Positions 16,042 to 25,481 of a DNA stretch of 64,000 nt are shown here, in pieces. Position 1 is the first letter of the stretch; every line of letters begins with the position of its first letter. The position numbers and the translations under genes are program-made. The stretch comes from Solirubrobacterales bacterium. Its GTDB lineage: Bacteria; Actinomycetota; Thermoleophilia; Solirubrobacterales; 70-9. Location of the stretch: assembly GCA_020438355.1 (NCBI GenBank), contig JAGQUT010000001.1:186001-250000 (forward strand). The letters are read 5' to 3'. A model generated the notes under the pieces. The model saw nothing but the letters and a program-made list of their open reading frames with translations. It was not told the DNA's origin and ran no database searches.

Positions 16042-17288
16042 GGTCTGCTCCTCGGTCGCTGGTTGAACTGCTCGGGATCACGCAGCCGAACGGTCTGAAC
16101 CGTGTCTCCGGGAAGGATTTCCTCAACCTCCGCGTCGACCAGGGCGTATCCGTCAGCGGCGGCGAGGCTTGCGACCAGATGAGATCCGGAGCCGCCGGCG
16201 GCGGCCGGCTGGACGCTCCGCTCTTCCGAATCGTGGATTCGTACCGGGATCACCTGTTGCCTTCCTTTTGGGGTCCTCCATCGCTCCGATGCTCGCCCTG
16301 GCACTGCTTCTGGCATTAGGGCCAGGAAGCCCTGCATTCGACGGAGCGCGGGGCGAACAAACATCTGGAACGAGACCCACGCACTGACCGGATTCCCCGG
16401 AAGTCCGAACAGCAGCGGCCCGTCGCCATCGAGCCGGCCGAAGGCCTGTGGTTTGCCTGGCTGCATCGCGACCCGGTCGAACTTCACGAAATCATCACCA
16501 CCGAAAACGGCCTTGACCGGATCAAAGGCGCCGACGCTGACCCCGCCGGTTAGCACGATCACCTCGGCCTCCCCCCTGATTCGCCCGAGCTCCCCGGCAA
16601 GCTGCTCCGGTCGGTCACCAACCCGGACCGAAGTGGCCGTCGCGCCTGCCTCCTCGGCCAGCATCGAAATCAGCATCCGGTTGGAATCAGGGATCTGACC
16701 TCGACTGAGGTTCTGGCCGGGCGGTACAAGTTCGTCACCGGTGCTGATCACCGCCAGCCGCGGTCGTCTGGACACAGTCACCTCGGCCACCCCGGCGGAT
16801 GCGATCGCGGCCAGCGCCTCGGGGGTGAGTCCCGTGCCGGGTTCGGCGATCCGCTCTCCGGATTCGCGGTCCTCGCCTACGATCCGGACGTGGCGGCCAC
16901 GGGGCAGGGCTTTGTAAACGGCGACCACCTCGTCTCCCTTGTCGGTCAATTCCTGAGGGACCACGGTGTCGGCATCCGTAGGCAACGGAGCCCCGGTCAT
17001 GATCTGGACGGCTTCCCCAGACGTCATCTCCGGGTCCTCGGCTGAGCCGGCCGGAACGCCGCCAACCAGTCGCAGCTTCACGGGGGCCGATTCACTGGCG
17101 GCGGCCAGATCCTCGGCCCGGACTGCGTACCCGTCCATTGCCGAGTTGGTCCAAGGCGGTACTGGAACCCTCGCCCGCACCGCCTCCGAGAGGCACCGCC
17201 CGCGGGCCCACTCAAGCGGGACAGTCTCGCTTCCAAGGGCCGGAGTCAGGGAGAGAATGCGTTCGAGGTGCTCCCCGGTCGTGATCAC
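16038..17288 (-). CDS. moeA: Molybdopterin molybdenumtransferase
   Basis: 416 residues. MoeA landmarks: PPWTNSAMDGYAVRA near residue 45, MTGAPLPTDADTVV, ISTGDELVPPG, SNRMLISMLAEEAGA, VLTGGVSVGAFD, and GLPGNPVSAWVSF. It inserts molybdate into adenylated molybdopterin from MogA. GTG start without a ribosome site; TAGAAT ends 7 nt upstream, so the operon mRNA is probably leaderless. It is first of the five-gene minus-strand moa operon. Confidence 0.95.
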   Translation of the reverse strand: MITTGEHLERILSLTPALGSETVPLEWARGRCLSEAVRARVPVPPWTNSAMDGYAVRAEDLAAASESAPVKLRLVGGVPAGSAEDPEMTSGEAVQIMTGAPLPTDADTVVPQELTDKGDEVVAVYKALPRGRHVRIVGEDRESGERIAEPGTGLTPEALAAIASAGVAEVTVSRRPRLAVISTGDELVPPGQNLSRGQIPDSNRMLISMLAEEAGATATSVRVGDRPEQLAGELGRIRGEAEVIVLTGGVSVGAFDPVKAVFGGDDFVKFDRVAMQPGKPQAFGRLDGDGPLLFGLPGNPVSAWVSFQMFVRPALRRMQGFLALMPEAVPGRASERWRTPKGRQQVIPVRIHDSEERSVQPAAAGGSGSHLVASLAAADGYALVDAEVEEILPGDTVQTVRLRDPEQFNQRPRSRP

Positions 17289-17295
17289 CGTGCCT

Positions 17296-17301
17296 ATTCT
17301 A
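17296..17301 (-). promoter_or_regulatory. -10 box for leaderless moeA operon
   Basis: TAGAAT, ending 7 nt before the GTG. The larger motif AGAATAGG is repeated in inverted orientation at 17383-17390, so the same short element faces both ways in this intergenic region. Confidence 0.45.
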
Positions 17302-17458
17302 AGGCGGGTTGGACGCCATCGATGATGTGATCGTTCGGCTCGAACCGGGAGGAAACCGGGTATCAGGCGGGCGCCCCTCCGCAGAATAGGTCATTTTCCT
17401 GGCATAGACCGGCAAATACGGCGAGAAGCCCTGTAATCGGTCGCGTATGCGCCAATGG

Positions 17459-17464
17459 TAGTGT
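17459..17464 (+). promoter_or_regulatory. -10 box for leaderless HTH-Mop gene
   Basis: TAGTGT ends exactly 6 nt before ATG 17471, with no ribosome site. Confidence 0.5.
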
Positions 17465-17470
17465 AGCTCT

Positions 17471-17866
17471 ATGACCTCCACTGAATACCGGGTATCCGAA
17501 GCTGCTGACCTGCTCGGTGTAAGCGACGACACGGTTCGTCGCTGGGCTGCCGACGGGCGCCTCGCCCTGCGGGAAGGGGACGGTGGCAGCAAGGTCGTCG
17601 ACGGCAGCGAACTGGCGCAGGTGGCCGCCGAGTTCCTGGTTCAGGCGGAGGGCGGAGCAACCTTTTCGGTCCGCAACCGGATGAAGGGCATCGTCACCGA
17701 GGTGAAGTCCGACGGGGTGATGGCCCAGGTGGATATTCAGGCGGGCCCGTTCAGGCTTGTTTCCCTGATCAGCAGTGAAGCTGTCGAAGAACTGGGTATC
17801 GAAGTCGGCAGGGCGGTGATCGCCACGGCGAAAGCCACAAATGTCGGCGTCGAAGTTGCCTCTTAG
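17471..17866 (+). CDS. MerR-type HTH fused to a Mop/TOBE molybdate-binding domain
   Basis: 131 residues. Residues 5-35 form an excisionase/MerR-like helix-turn-helix (RVSEAADLLGVSDDTVRRWAADG). Residues about 65-130 form a single molbindin domain (SVRNRMKGIVTEVKSDGVMAQVDIQAGPFRLVSLIS). A single Mop domain must oligomerise to bind molybdate. The design, and its position at the head of modA-modB, suggest a molybdate-responsive regulator replacing ModE. Its last 26 nt overlap modA. Confidence 0.85.
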   Translation: MTSTEYRVSEAADLLGVSDDTVRRWAADGRLALREGDGGSKVVDGSELAQVAAEFLVQAEGGATFSVRNRMKGIVTEVKSDGVMAQVDIQAGPFRLVSLISSEAVEELGIEVGRAVIATAKATNVGVEVAS

Positions 17867-18641
17867 GCGCCCCAGGAACTTCCGTCTTCTGGCCGGTCTG
17901 CTTCTGGTCTTTGCCCTGGCTGGAGGGTCTGTAGCGTGCCGATCCGACAACTCCGGTTCGCCTGACGAAGAAAAGTTGGTGGTCTTCGCCGCCGCTTCGC
18001 TCACCGAGGCCTTCACTGACCTCGGCAAGCAGTACGAGGCCGAACATGAAGGTTCAACGGTCGAGTTCAGCTTCGGCTCCAGCTCCGACCTCGCGGCCCA
18101 GATCGACCAGGGCGCTCCGGCTGACGTCTTCGCCTCGGCTGACGAGGCGAACATGGAGCGGGTCGTGGGTGCCGGCATGGCGGACGGAGAACCGGAGGAA
18201 TTCGCCGGGAATGTGCTCGAAATTGCCGTGCCGCAGGGCAACCCCGGCAATGTCCGGGGTCTCGCCGACTTCTCGAACGGCGACCTTCGGCTCGCCATCT
18301 GTGACCTTGCGGCGCCATGCGGCAACGCCGCCAGGGAGGTCTTCTCGAAGGCCGGTGTGGGCGCTTCGATCGACAGCTACGAGCCCGACGTGAAGTCCGT
18401 CCTGACCAAGGTCGAACTGGGAGAGGTCGACGCTGGACTCGTCTACCACTCGGATGTCCTCGCCGCAGGTGATCCGATCGAATCGATCGCCATTCCGGCG
18501 CGCGACGAAGTGGTCAGCACCTACCCCATCGTTGTGGTCAAGGATGCCGGCGACCCCGAGGGCGGCCGGGAGTTCATCAAACTGGTCCTCAGTGACCAAG
18601 GCCAGGCGGAGCTCGGCAAATGGGGATTTCGCGAACCCTGA
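17841..18641 (+). CDS. modA: Molybdate ABC transporter substrate-binding lipoprotein
   Basis: 266 residues. Signal peptide with lipobox LAGGSVAC, so anchored outside the membrane. ModA features: VVFAAASLTEAF with the oxyanion-binding Ser, FSFGSSSDLAAQIDQGAPADVFASAD, and VDAGLVYHSDVLAA. Binds molybdate or tungstate for ModB. Overlaps the gene before (26 nt) and after (22 nt). Confidence 0.94.
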   Translation: MSASKLPLRRPRNFRLLAGLLLVFALAGGSVACRSDNSGSPDEEKLVVFAAASLTEAFTDLGKQYEAEHEGSTVEFSFGSSSDLAAQIDQGAPADVFASADEANMERVVGAGMADGEPEEFAGNVLEIAVPQGNPGNVRGLADFSNGDLRLAICDLAAPCGNAAREVFSKAGVGASIDSYEPDVKSVLTKVELGEVDAGLVYHSDVLAAGDPIESIAIPARDEVVSTYPIVVVKDAGDPEGGREFIKLVLSDQGQAELGKWGFREP

Positions 18642-19471
18642 GATCACCGACCGGGCACCAGGAGGTGACCCGCCAGTCCCGTCCGCCGTTGGCGCTCACC
18701 TGGCCGGCTGCGATCGCGGTGCTCTTTCTTGCGTTGCCGCTTGTCGCCGTCTTGCTGCGGGTGCCTTGGGGATCGCTCGGCGAGATCCTCACCCGCGAAC
18801 AGACCATCGAGGCTCTCCTCCTCTCGCTCGGCACCGCGATGCTCGCGACCATCGTCTGCATGCTGATCGGCATACCGCTTGCCTGGTGGCTCGACTGGCT
18901 CGGGCGCTCACCTGGCAGCCTGTCGTACCGACTGGTCAGGGCGCTAGTGCTGATTCCCCTCGTTCTTCCTCCCGTGGTCGGCGGAGTTGCCCTGCTGATG
19001 CTTCTGGGCAGGCGAGGGGTCCTTGGAGGCCCGGTCTATGACCTGACCGGACTCTCGGTGCCATTCACGACCGCCGCCGTAGTGGTCGCCCAGTCCTTCG
19101 TCGCGCTGCCCTTCCTCGTGCTCGCGGTCGAGGGCGCCCTGCGCTCGATTGACCGCAACCTCGACGAGGTCGCCCTCGACCTCGGTGCGACCCCGGCCCA
19201 GGCTTTCCTCCTTGTCGTCCTGCCGATCATTCGGCCCGCGGTTCTCTCGGGGGCCGTCCTCTGTTTCGCCCGCGCCCTTGGAGAATTCGGCGCAACCATC
19301 ACCCTGGCCGGAAACCTTCCCGGGGTTACGCAGACCATGCCGATCGCCACCTACACGACCATGCAGACTGACCCCGACTCTGCGATCACTCTCTCCCTGA
19401 TCCTCCTTCTGGTCGCGGTAGGGATCCTAATTTCCCTACGGGACCGCTGGACCCGAGGGGTCTTCGGATGA
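18620..19471 (+). CDS. modB: Molybdate ABC transporter permease
   Basis: 283 residues, five to six transmembrane helices. The EAA loop contacting the ATPase is EVALDLGATPAQAFLLVVLPIIRPA. The segment IPLVLPPVVGGVALLMLLGRRGVLG is typical of ModB. No modC ATPase follows, which is unusual; the operon ends here against a convergent TetR gene, so an ATPase must be supplied from elsewhere. A GTG at 18665 is an alternative start. Confidence 0.93.
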   Translation: MGISRTLRSPTGHQEVTRQSRPPLALTWPAAIAVLFLALPLVAVLLRVPWGSLGEILTREQTIEALLLSLGTAMLATIVCMLIGIPLAWWLDWLGRSPGSLSYRLVRALVLIPLVLPPVVGGVALLMLLGRRGVLGGPVYDLTGLSVPFTTAAVVVAQSFVALPFLVLAVEGALRSIDRNLDEVALDLGATPAQAFLLVVLPIIRPAVLSGAVLCFARALGEFGATITLAGNLPGVTQTMPIATYTTMQTDPDSAITLSLILLLVAVGILISLRDRWTRGVFG

Positions 19472-19498
19472 AGTCCCTTTTCAGGGGAGCTTGACTTC

Positions 19499-20101
19499 TC
19501 AGAGAATGCCGAGCAGAACCCGAGCCGCCGCACTGGCTGTCTTCTGGGGCTTCTTTTTCGAGTAGAGCTGGGTCTGCTGGTTGACCCCGGCGGCCAGCGA
19601 TTCAATCGCAGTGATCGTGTCTGAGGGGGAGAGCGGTGGCGAGAGCTCGCCGGCGCTTATGGCGGTCTCGAGATCGCTTTCCAGAACTTTCGTCCAGCGA
19701 CCCCACACCTCGGCAATGCGATCCCGGAGCGGACCCGGCCGGCCGTCGAATTCTGTTGATACGGCGGTCATCAGGCAGCCGCCCCGGAAAGGGCTGCCAG
19801 CCGAGTAGGCGTACCAGGTGTCGAGACAACCGAGCAGCCTTTCCCGGCCTGGTTCAAGGCCGGCGTTCGGCCCCCAGACCTTCTCCGTGAAGTCAGCCGC
19901 GCCCAGTTCCAGAACCTCCAGCTGCAGGTCCCGCTTGCTCCGGAAGTGTCCGGCGACGCCGGCCTTGCTCATCCCGAGCGTCGTGGCGAGAGTGCCGATC
20001 GAGACGCCCTCGAGGCCAACCTCGGAGGCTGCCTCCGCGGCCTCGCGGACGATCGCCTCATGGGTACTTGCGGCCTCGGCTCTGGACCGTCGCGGGCTCA
20101 T
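19499..20101 (-). CDS. TetR-family transcriptional regulator
   Basis: 200 residues. N-terminal HTH (VSIGTLATTLGMSKAGVAGHFRSKRDLQLEV), then a helical ligand domain of the TetR_C_6 type with LLGCLDTWYAY and PFRGGCLMTAVSTEFDG. TATAGT ends 6 nt before the ATG, so it probably has its own leaderless promoter as well as read-through from the metallo-hydrolase gene. The palindrome at 20961-20980 is the likely operator. Ligand unknown. Confidence 0.9.
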   Translation of the reverse strand: MSPRRSRAEAASTHEAIVREAAEAASEVGLEGVSIGTLATTLGMSKAGVAGHFRSKRDLQLEVLELGAADFTEKVWGPNAGLEPGRERLLGCLDTWYAYSAGSPFRGGCLMTAVSTEFDGRPGPLRDRIAEVWGRWTKVLESDLETAISAGELSPPLSPSDTITAIESLAAGVNQQTQLYSKKKPQKTASAAARVLLGIL

Positions 20102-20107
20102 GGGCTG

Positions 20108-20113
20108 ACTATA
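20108..20113 (-). promoter_or_regulatory. -10 box for leaderless TetR gene
   Basis: TATAGT on the minus strand, ending 6 nt before the ATG at 20101, within the 29-nt gap after the metallo-hydrolase gene. Confidence 0.45.
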
Positions 20114-20130
20114 GATCGGCGTCGCGGCGG

Positions 20131-20922
20131 CTAGAGCTCATGGGTCGAGCCTTCGTCCATGACCAGCAACTCCAGGTCATTGACTTCGCCGACGGCGGCC
20201 TCAAGTCGATCCATGATCTCCCCGGTCTGTTCGTAGGCGGGCGGTTCGTGGATTCCGTCGTAATGAATCGGCACAAGCTTGCGGGTGGCGGTGACGCGTG
20301 CGGCTGCAACCGCCTGCTCTGGAGTCATCGAAGCTTCGATGCCGCTGGCGGGCTGGCGGTGCGGGAACGATGCGATCGCGCCGTTCACCGGCATAAAGGC
20401 TGCGTCGAGTGACCCGAACCGCATCTGGATCAGCCACCAGGAGCCGTGGAACAGCGTGTCGCCAGCATGGAGCACGCGCTTTCCCTCGGCTTCGACCAGC
20501 CATGAGACCTGTGGATCTCCGAAACCATCGACCGCCGGTACTGCGGTGGCGGTGAAGGGGCCGATCTCGAAGCTGTCCCAGGCCTCGGCATGTACCTGTT
20601 GGACTCCTTCCTTGGTCAACTCATCTTCGGCACCGGCGACTCCCGCAACTTCCATGAAATCGCCTTCCATGGTTCGGGGCCGGTAAAGCGAAGCTCCGGG
20701 GGAGAGTGCCGAGCGGATCGCCGAGGCATCGGTGTGGTCGGTGTGAAGGTGCGTGACGAGGGCCCCGACCGCCTTCCCCGGTTCCGTCGAAGGCAGCAGC
20801 GGGGTCCGTGGCGGTCCGATAAACGGCTCGATGGACTCCCACCCCAGCACGTAGTCGATCACCAGGGTCTGCCCCTGTGACTCGAGTTCGATCCCTGCCC
20901 AGCCAAGCCTTCTGATCTGCAT
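20131..20922 (-). CDS. Metallo-beta-lactamase-fold hydrolase (UlaG-like)
   Basis: 263 residues. Metal-binding motif HLHTDHTD (HxHxDH) near residue 58, a second histidine in LHAGDTLFHGSW near residue 150, and a late histidine in LVPIHYDG near residue 230. The start MQIRRLGWAGIELESQGQTLVIDY is typical of the UlaG/YtnP-like group. Substrate unknown. Ribosome site GGGAAAG. Its promoter holds the TetR operator, so it is probably induced when the repressor binds its ligand. Confidence 0.88.
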   Translation of the reverse strand: MQIRRLGWAGIELESQGQTLVIDYVLGWESIEPFIGPPRTPLLPSTEPGKAVGALVTHLHTDHTDASAIRSALSPGASLYRPRTMEGDFMEVAGVAGAEDELTKEGVQQVHAEAWDSFEIGPFTATAVPAVDGFGDPQVSWLVEAEGKRVLHAGDTLFHGSWWLIQMRFGSLDAAFMPVNGAIASFPHRQPASGIEASMTPEQAVAAARVTATRKLVPIHYDGIHEPPAYEQTGEIMDRLEAAVGEVNDLELLVMDEGSTHEL

Positions 20923-20954
20923 CGCTTTCCCATCCGTAGATTGTCAGATCAATA

Positions 20955-20983
20955 TAAATAACATACGATCGTTCGTATGTAAA
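20955..20983 (-). promoter_or_regulatory. Promoter with TetR operator occupying the spacer
   Basis: On the minus strand: -35 TTTACA (20983-20978), a 17-nt spacer, -10 TATTTA (20960-20955). The dyad ACATACGATCGTTCGTATGT (20961-20980) has perfect 8-bp arms and fills the spacer, the usual place for a TetR repressor. It faces the hydrolase-TetR genes and lies 67 bp before the exporter genes on the plus strand. Confidence 0.72.
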
Positions 20984-21035
20984 GAGGATTCCGGGGTTTG
21001 GGCCTTCGGGTCGGCCGCCGGGGGTAGCGGGTTGT

Positions 21036-21041
21036 TACGGT
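21036..21041 (+). promoter_or_regulatory. -10 box for leaderless exporter operon
   Basis: TACGGT ends 6 nt before the GTG at 21048; no ribosome site. Confidence 0.35.
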
Positions 21042-21047
21042 GGCCCG

Positions 21048-22034
21048 GTGAGTGAACTTGCGGTAGCGACGAGAGGTCTGGTCAAGGTCTTCGGGGAAAA
21101 CCGCGCGGTCGATGGCGTCGACCTGCGGATCCAGCCGGGGATGGTCTTCGGCCTGCTCGGGCCCAATGGGGCCGGCAAGACGACGACGATCCGGATGCTG
21201 GCGACGCTGCTGCGCCCCGATGGTGGCTCCGCGACGGTCGTCGGGCACGACGTGGTGAAGGAAGCAGACAAGGTCCGGAGCAGGGTAAGCATGACCGGCC
21301 AGTACGCCTCGGTCGACGAGGACCTGACCGGGACCGAGAACCTGATCATGCTTGCGAGACTGCTCGGCTTTGACAGGTCCGGCGCCCGCGGTCGCGCCGC
21401 CGAGCTTCTGGAGGCCTTCGGTCTGAGCGACGCTGCCGACCGTCAGATCAAGAACTACTCGGGCGGCATGCGACGCCGGATCGACATCGCGGCAAGCATT
21501 GTTGTCGCCCCGGACCTGATCTTTCTGGACGAGCCAACCACCGGTCTGGATCCCCGGAGCCGCAACCAGGTCTGGAACGTCGTTCGGGCGCTGGTCGCTG
21601 ACGGAACCACGGTCCTGCTCACCACCCAGTACCTCGACGAGGCCGACCAGCTGGCCGACCGGATCGCGGTGATCGACCGCGGCCATGTGATCGCCGAAGG
21701 CACCAGTTCCGAGCTGAAGGCTTCGGTCGGTGCCGGGGCACTTCATGTCAGGGTTGCCGATCAGTTACAGACCGAGCAGGCCGAGCGGATGCTGGCCGAA
21801 GCGCTGGGAGTAGAGGTCGTTCGAGAGTCCGACGGTATCTCTCTGTCGGCTCGTGCCGACGACCCGACCCGGGTCTCGCTGGCGCTGACCGAACTCAATC
21901 AGGCCGGAGTCGAGGTGACCGAATTCTCCCTGGGTCAGCCCAGTCTCGACGAGGTGTTCCTGGCCCTGACCGGGCACCCTGCGGAGGACGAAACCGAGAG
22001 AGCAGACCAGACCTACGAGGAGGTCGCCCGATGA
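21048..22034 (+). CDS. DrrA-type ABC exporter ATPase
   Basis: 328 residues. Walker [12 protein letters not shown]-loop around [15 protein letters not shown], signature [12 protein letters not shown], Walker [13 protein letters not shown] and H-loop replaced by Gln ([10 protein letters not shown]), as in daunorubicin-resistance DrrA proteins. A C-terminal domain of about 80 residues follows. With the permease it should export a lipid or drug. GTG start; stop overlaps the permease gene (ATGA). The TetR operator nearby suggests drug-responsive control, which is inference. Confidence 0.93.
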   Translation: MSELAVATRGLVKVFGENRAVDGVDLRIQPGMVFGLLGPNGAGKTTTIRMLATLLRPDGGSATVVGHDVVKEADKVRSRVSMTGQYASVDEDLTGTENLIMLARLLGFDRSGARGRAAELLEAFGLSDAADRQIKNYSGGMRRRIDIAASIVVAPDLIFLDEPTTGLDPRSRNQVWNVVRALVADGTTVLLTTQYLDEADQLADRIAVIDRGHVIAEGTSSELKASVGAGALHVRVADQLQTEQAERMLAEALGVEVVRESDGISLSARADDPTRVSLALTELNQAGVEVTEFSLGQPSLDEVFLALTGHPAEDETERADQTYEEVAR

Positions 22035-22882
22035 CCATCAGCAGCGAAGCCACAGCCGATGAAGCCACAAGCGTCCTCGACGACTCGAAGCTGCGTGATG
22101 CGATCGGGAAGAGAGACCGCCCGGGAGCACCCGGCCCGCTGTCGGCCTCATTCACCTTCGGCTGGCGGGCGATGCTGAAGATCAAGCACGTTCCGGAGCA
22201 GCTGTTCGACGTGACCATGTTCCCGATCATGTTCACGCTGCTGTTCACCTACCTGTTCGGCGGTGCGCTCGAGGGTTCTCCCACCGAGTACATCCAGGTG
22301 CTGGCCCCCGGGATCCTGGTCCAGACGGTCGTCTTCATCACGATGTACGCGGGCATGGGCCTGAACAACGACATCAAGAAGGGTGTCTTCGACCGTTTCC
22401 GTTCCCTGCCGATCTGGCGTCCGGCCCCGATGGTTGGTTTGCTGCTCGGTGACGCTGTGCGGTTCGTGCTCGCATCACTGGTCGTGCTGACCCTCAGTCT
22501 GATCATCGGGTTCAGACCCGAAGGGGGAGTCCTTGGCGTCGCGGCCGGCATCGCCCTGACCATCGTCTTCGCTTTCAGCATCTCCTGGATCTGGACCCTG
22601 CTCGGTCTTGTGATGCGCACACCCGAGGCCGTGCTGAACACCGCGATGACCGTTCTGTTCCCGGTGATCTTCGCGTCCAACATCTTCGTCAACCCGGACA
22701 CCATGCCCGGCTGGCTTCAGACCGTGGTTGACCTAAACCCGATCACGCACCTGACCTCGGCCGTCCGTGGACTGATGGGAACCGGAGCCGAGACCTCGGA
22801 CCTGATCTGGGTCTTCGCCTCCTCGGCAGCCCTGATCGCAATCTTCGCGCCCCTCACGATGCGCCGCTACTCCCGCCTCTAG
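22031..22882 (+). CDS. DrrB-type ABC exporter permease
   Basis: 283 residues. About 50 polar residues lead into six transmembrane helices of the ABC-2 type. Typical features are [21 protein letters not shown] after helix 2 and [33 protein letters not shown] near the end. Works with the ATPase encoded directly upstream. Confidence 0.93.
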   Translation: MTISSEATADEATSVLDDSKLRDAIGKRDRPGAPGPLSASFTFGWRAMLKIKHVPEQLFDVTMFPIMFTLLFTYLFGGALEGSPTEYIQVLAPGILVQTVVFITMYAGMGLNNDIKKGVFDRFRSLPIWRPAPMVGLLLGDAVRFVLASLVVLTLSLIIGFRPEGGVLGVAAGIALTIVFAFSISWIWTLLGLVMRTPEAVLNTAMTVLFPVIFASNIFVNPDTMPGWLQTVVDLNPITHLTSAVRGLMGTGAETSDLIWVFASSAALIAIFAPLTMRRYSRL

Positions 22883-22993
22883 ATCTGGCGGCCTGGCCGG
22901 GGCGCCGCGTGAGCCAAATCTGGCGCCTGCGCCTGGGACGCGCTCCCCGGTTGCGTTCACAGTTTCGTAATCGGCGTCCTGCACGATTTCCCC

Positions 22994-24748
22994 ATGCTGC
23001 TACTAGTCCTCTTCGGCTTCATCGCGGGTGCCGCCACCGCGCTGTCGCCATGTGTGCTCCCCGTTCTCCCCGTTGCTCTTTCGGCCGGTTCTACGGGTGG
23101 ACGAAGGCGTCCGCTCGGAATCATCGCCGGACTCACCGTTTCCTTCACGTTCGCGACGGTGGCTCTTGTCTACGTCATCGACGCGCTGGGCTTGCCGGAC
23201 GGATTGCTACGGGATGTCGCGATCGCGGTCCTTATCTTCTTTGGCGTTTCCCTGATGGTGCCATCGCTTTCCGCCCGGATCGAGGCTTTGGTGAGCCGAC
23301 TCGTCGGCGGTGCCGGTCCGCGCGGGGAAGGGGAAGGATTCTGGTCCGGGACGCTGATCGGAGCCAGCCTCGGACTCGTCTACGCCCCTTGTGCCGGACC
23401 GATCCTGGCAGGGGTGATTACTGTCTCGGCTTCGCAGGAGTTCACCACCGGTCGACTTCTAGTCGCCCTGAGTTACGGCCTTGGTTCCGCCCTGGTGCTC
23501 TACCTGCTCATGCTCGGAGGTCGCCGGGTGATCGATCCACTGAAGCGCAAGGTGCCCCAGATTCAGGCAGCAATGGGGGCCGTGATGATCATCTTCGGCA
23601 TAGGGATGTTCGCCAACCTGGACCTGCGGTTCCAGAACGCGATTGCAGCGGACCTGCCGTCCTTCCTTGTGAACCCGAGCGAGAGCTTGGAATCGAGCGA
23701 TTCGGCCCAGGATGCCCTCGCTGACGTCCGGACCGGCGGGAGCGAGGAAGGCCAGAAGCTGGCGGCGAAGGTGCGTGCCGCCAGCGAGGACGAGAACCCG
23801 GACTCGGGTCTGCCGGTGATAGCCGATGCCCCCGACTTCACGAACACCCAGCAATGGTTCAACACCCCGAACGGTCGCTCGCTTTCACTCGATGATCTGA
23901 AGGGGCGGGTGGTCCTGGTCGACTTCTGGACTTACACCTGCATCAACTGCATCCGCACGCAGCCATACCTGAAGGCCTGGGACGAGAAGTACCGGTCGAA
24001 GGGTCTCACCATCGTTGGCGTCCACACCCCGGAATTTCCATTCGAAAGGGACGCGGGCAATGTTGAGGACGCGATCGAGCGTGCCGGGATCGAATATCCG
24101 GTCGTCCAGGACAACGAGTACGGCACCTGGGACGCATACGGCAACCAGTACTGGCCGGCGGCCTATTTCATCGACGCCCAAGGTCGGGTGCGGTTCACGC
24201 ATTTCGGTGAAGGTGATTACGAGGAGAAGGAACAGGTAATCCGCGACCTGCTGGCCGAGGCCGGCCGCAGTCCGGGCCAGGGGGTGTCAGACGCAAGCGG
24301 CATGAGCATCACAGCCGGGACCACCACCCCTGAGAGTTACCTTGGATCCGCGAGGGCTGATCGTTTCGTCAACGGATTCATCCAGTCCGGCAGGCGCGAC
24401 TACGGTCGGGCACCCGCGCTCGAACCGGACACCCTCGCCTATGGCGGAACCTGGCAGGTCACGCCTGACAAAGCCGTGTCAAGAGGTGGGCAACTGAATC
24501 TGAATTTCAAGTCCAGGCGGGTGTATCTGGTGCTCCGCTCCCCGGGAAAGAGCCGGAAGGTCGATGTTCTGCTGGACGGCGAACCGATCCGCCAGACCGT
24601 CGCTGGAAGCGATGTCGACAGTGGAGGCGTCGTCGATGTGACTACGCAGCGCCTTTACAGCCTTGTGGACCTCCCGGAGGTCGGCCGGCACGAACTGAGC
24701 CTGCAACTGGAGCCGGGAACGGAGGGTTATGCCTTCACGTTTGGCTGA
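22994..24748 (+). CDS. DipZ-like CcdA-thioredoxin fusion protein
   Basis: 584 residues in three parts. Residues 1-230: CcdA/DsbD-like membrane domain with redox cysteines in TALSPCVLP and VYAPCAGPI. Residues about 290-420: extracytoplasmic TlpA-like thioredoxin with active CxxC in TYTCINCIRTQPYL. Residues about 430-584: beta-rich domain as in mycobacterial DipZ. It passes electrons from cytosolic thioredoxin across the membrane. The protein at 8396-9175 is a CxxC-less relative of the last two parts. The response-regulator gene starts within its last 20 nt. Confidence 0.92.
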   Translation: MLLLVLFGFIAGAATALSPCVLPVLPVALSAGSTGGRRRPLGIIAGLTVSFTFATVALVYVIDALGLPDGLLRDVAIAVLIFFGVSLMVPSLSARIEALVSRLVGGAGPRGEGEGFWSGTLIGASLGLVYAPCAGPILAGVITVSASQEFTTGRLLVALSYGLGSALVLYLLMLGGRRVIDPLKRKVPQIQAAMGAVMIIFGIGMFANLDLRFQNAIAADLPSFLVNPSESLESSDSAQDALADVRTGGSEEGQKLAAKVRAASEDENPDSGLPVIADAPDFTNTQQWFNTPNGRSLSLDDLKGRVVLVDFWTYTCINCIRTQPYLKAWDEKYRSKGLTIVGVHTPEFPFERDAGNVEDAIERAGIEYPVVQDNEYGTWDAYGNQYWPAAYFIDAQGRVRFTHFGEGDYEEKEQVIRDLLAEAGRSPGQGVSDASGMSITAGTTTPESYLGSARADRFVNGFIQSGRRDYGRAPALEPDTLAYGGTWQVTPDKAVSRGGQLNLNFKSRRVYLVLRSPGKSRKVDVLLDGEPIRQTVAGSDVDSGGVVDVTTQRLYSLVDLPEVGRHELSLQLEPGTEGYAFTFG

Positions 24749-25481
24749 CAAGTCGCCGACCCGTGGGAACATCCAGTCAATGGAGGAAAGCAGGGTTCAA
24801 AAGGTTCTGGTCGTCGACGATGAACCAACAATCCTCGAGGTGGTGTCCGGGTATCTGAGCCGGGCCGGATTCGATGTGGAAACTGCGACTGACGGATCAG
24901 GCGCCATCTCTGCTGCACTGAGGGAACGACCCGACCTGATCGTGCTTGATCTGATGCTGCCGGAGATAAACGGAATGGAAGTGATGCGGATCCTGCGTGA
25001 GGTCGAAAAACTCGACTCGGCCGTCATCATGCTCACCTCCCGGTCAGAGGAGTCAGACCGGTTGCTGGGACTCAGGCGTGGAGCTGATGACTACGTGGTT
25101 AAACCGTTCTCTCCGGCCGAGCTCGTCGCCCGGGTGGAAGCGGTGCTTCGAAGGACAACGGCCGAAGACCCGGACAGCGCGGCAGCACCGATTGCGGTGG
25201 GCGAGCTGGTAATCGATCCGGCTGCCCGGCGGGTCACCAGGCGGGGCGAGGAAGTGTTCCTGACACAGCTCGAGTTTGATCTGCTGGCTTTTCTGGCCTC
25301 GCGGCCGGGCCAGGCGTTCTCCCGGAACCAGATCATGGAACAGGTCTGGGGCAGTGACAACTTCTCGGATACCGGAACGGTGACGGTCCATGTCCGGCGA
25401 CTCAGGGCCAAACTGGGTGACGGGGAAGAGCCCGATCTGATCGAAACGGTCTGGGGTATCGGATACAGGTTCAGACCGTGA
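24729..25481 (+). CDS. OmpR/PhoB-family response regulator
   Basis: 250 residues. Receiver domain with acidic pair DDEP, phospho-Asp in LIVLDLMLPE, Thr in MLTSRS and Lys in VVKPFSP; then a winged-helix DNA-binding domain (LTQLEFDLLAFLASRPGQAFSRNQIMEQVWG). Start at 24729 has GGAGGG directly upstream and is coupled to dipZ; ATG at 24780 is an alternative that removes 17 variable residues. Its kinase gene follows with a GTGA overlap. Confidence 0.93.
   Translation: MPSRLADKSPTRGNIQSMEESRVQKVLVVDDEPTILEVVSGYLSRAGFDVETATDGSGAISAALRERPDLIVLDLMLPEINGMEVMRILREVEKLDSAVIMLTSRSEESDRLLGLRRGADDYVVKPFSPAELVARVEAVLRRTTAEDPDSAAAPIAVGELVIDPAARRVTRRGEEVFLTQLEFDLLAFLASRPGQAFSRNQIMEQVWGSDNFSDTGTVTVHVRRLRAKLGDGEEPDLIETVWGIGYRFRP

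Noticed and set aside
17430-17470. ModE-type palindrome before the HTH-Mop gene
   Set aside because: The GCGTATGCGC stretch is short and imperfect and does not match the long ModE consensus.
21048-22034. The ATPase as the missing ModC
   Set aside because: It pairs with its own permease, has the DrrA-type GluGln loop and C-terminal domain, and no TOBE domain.
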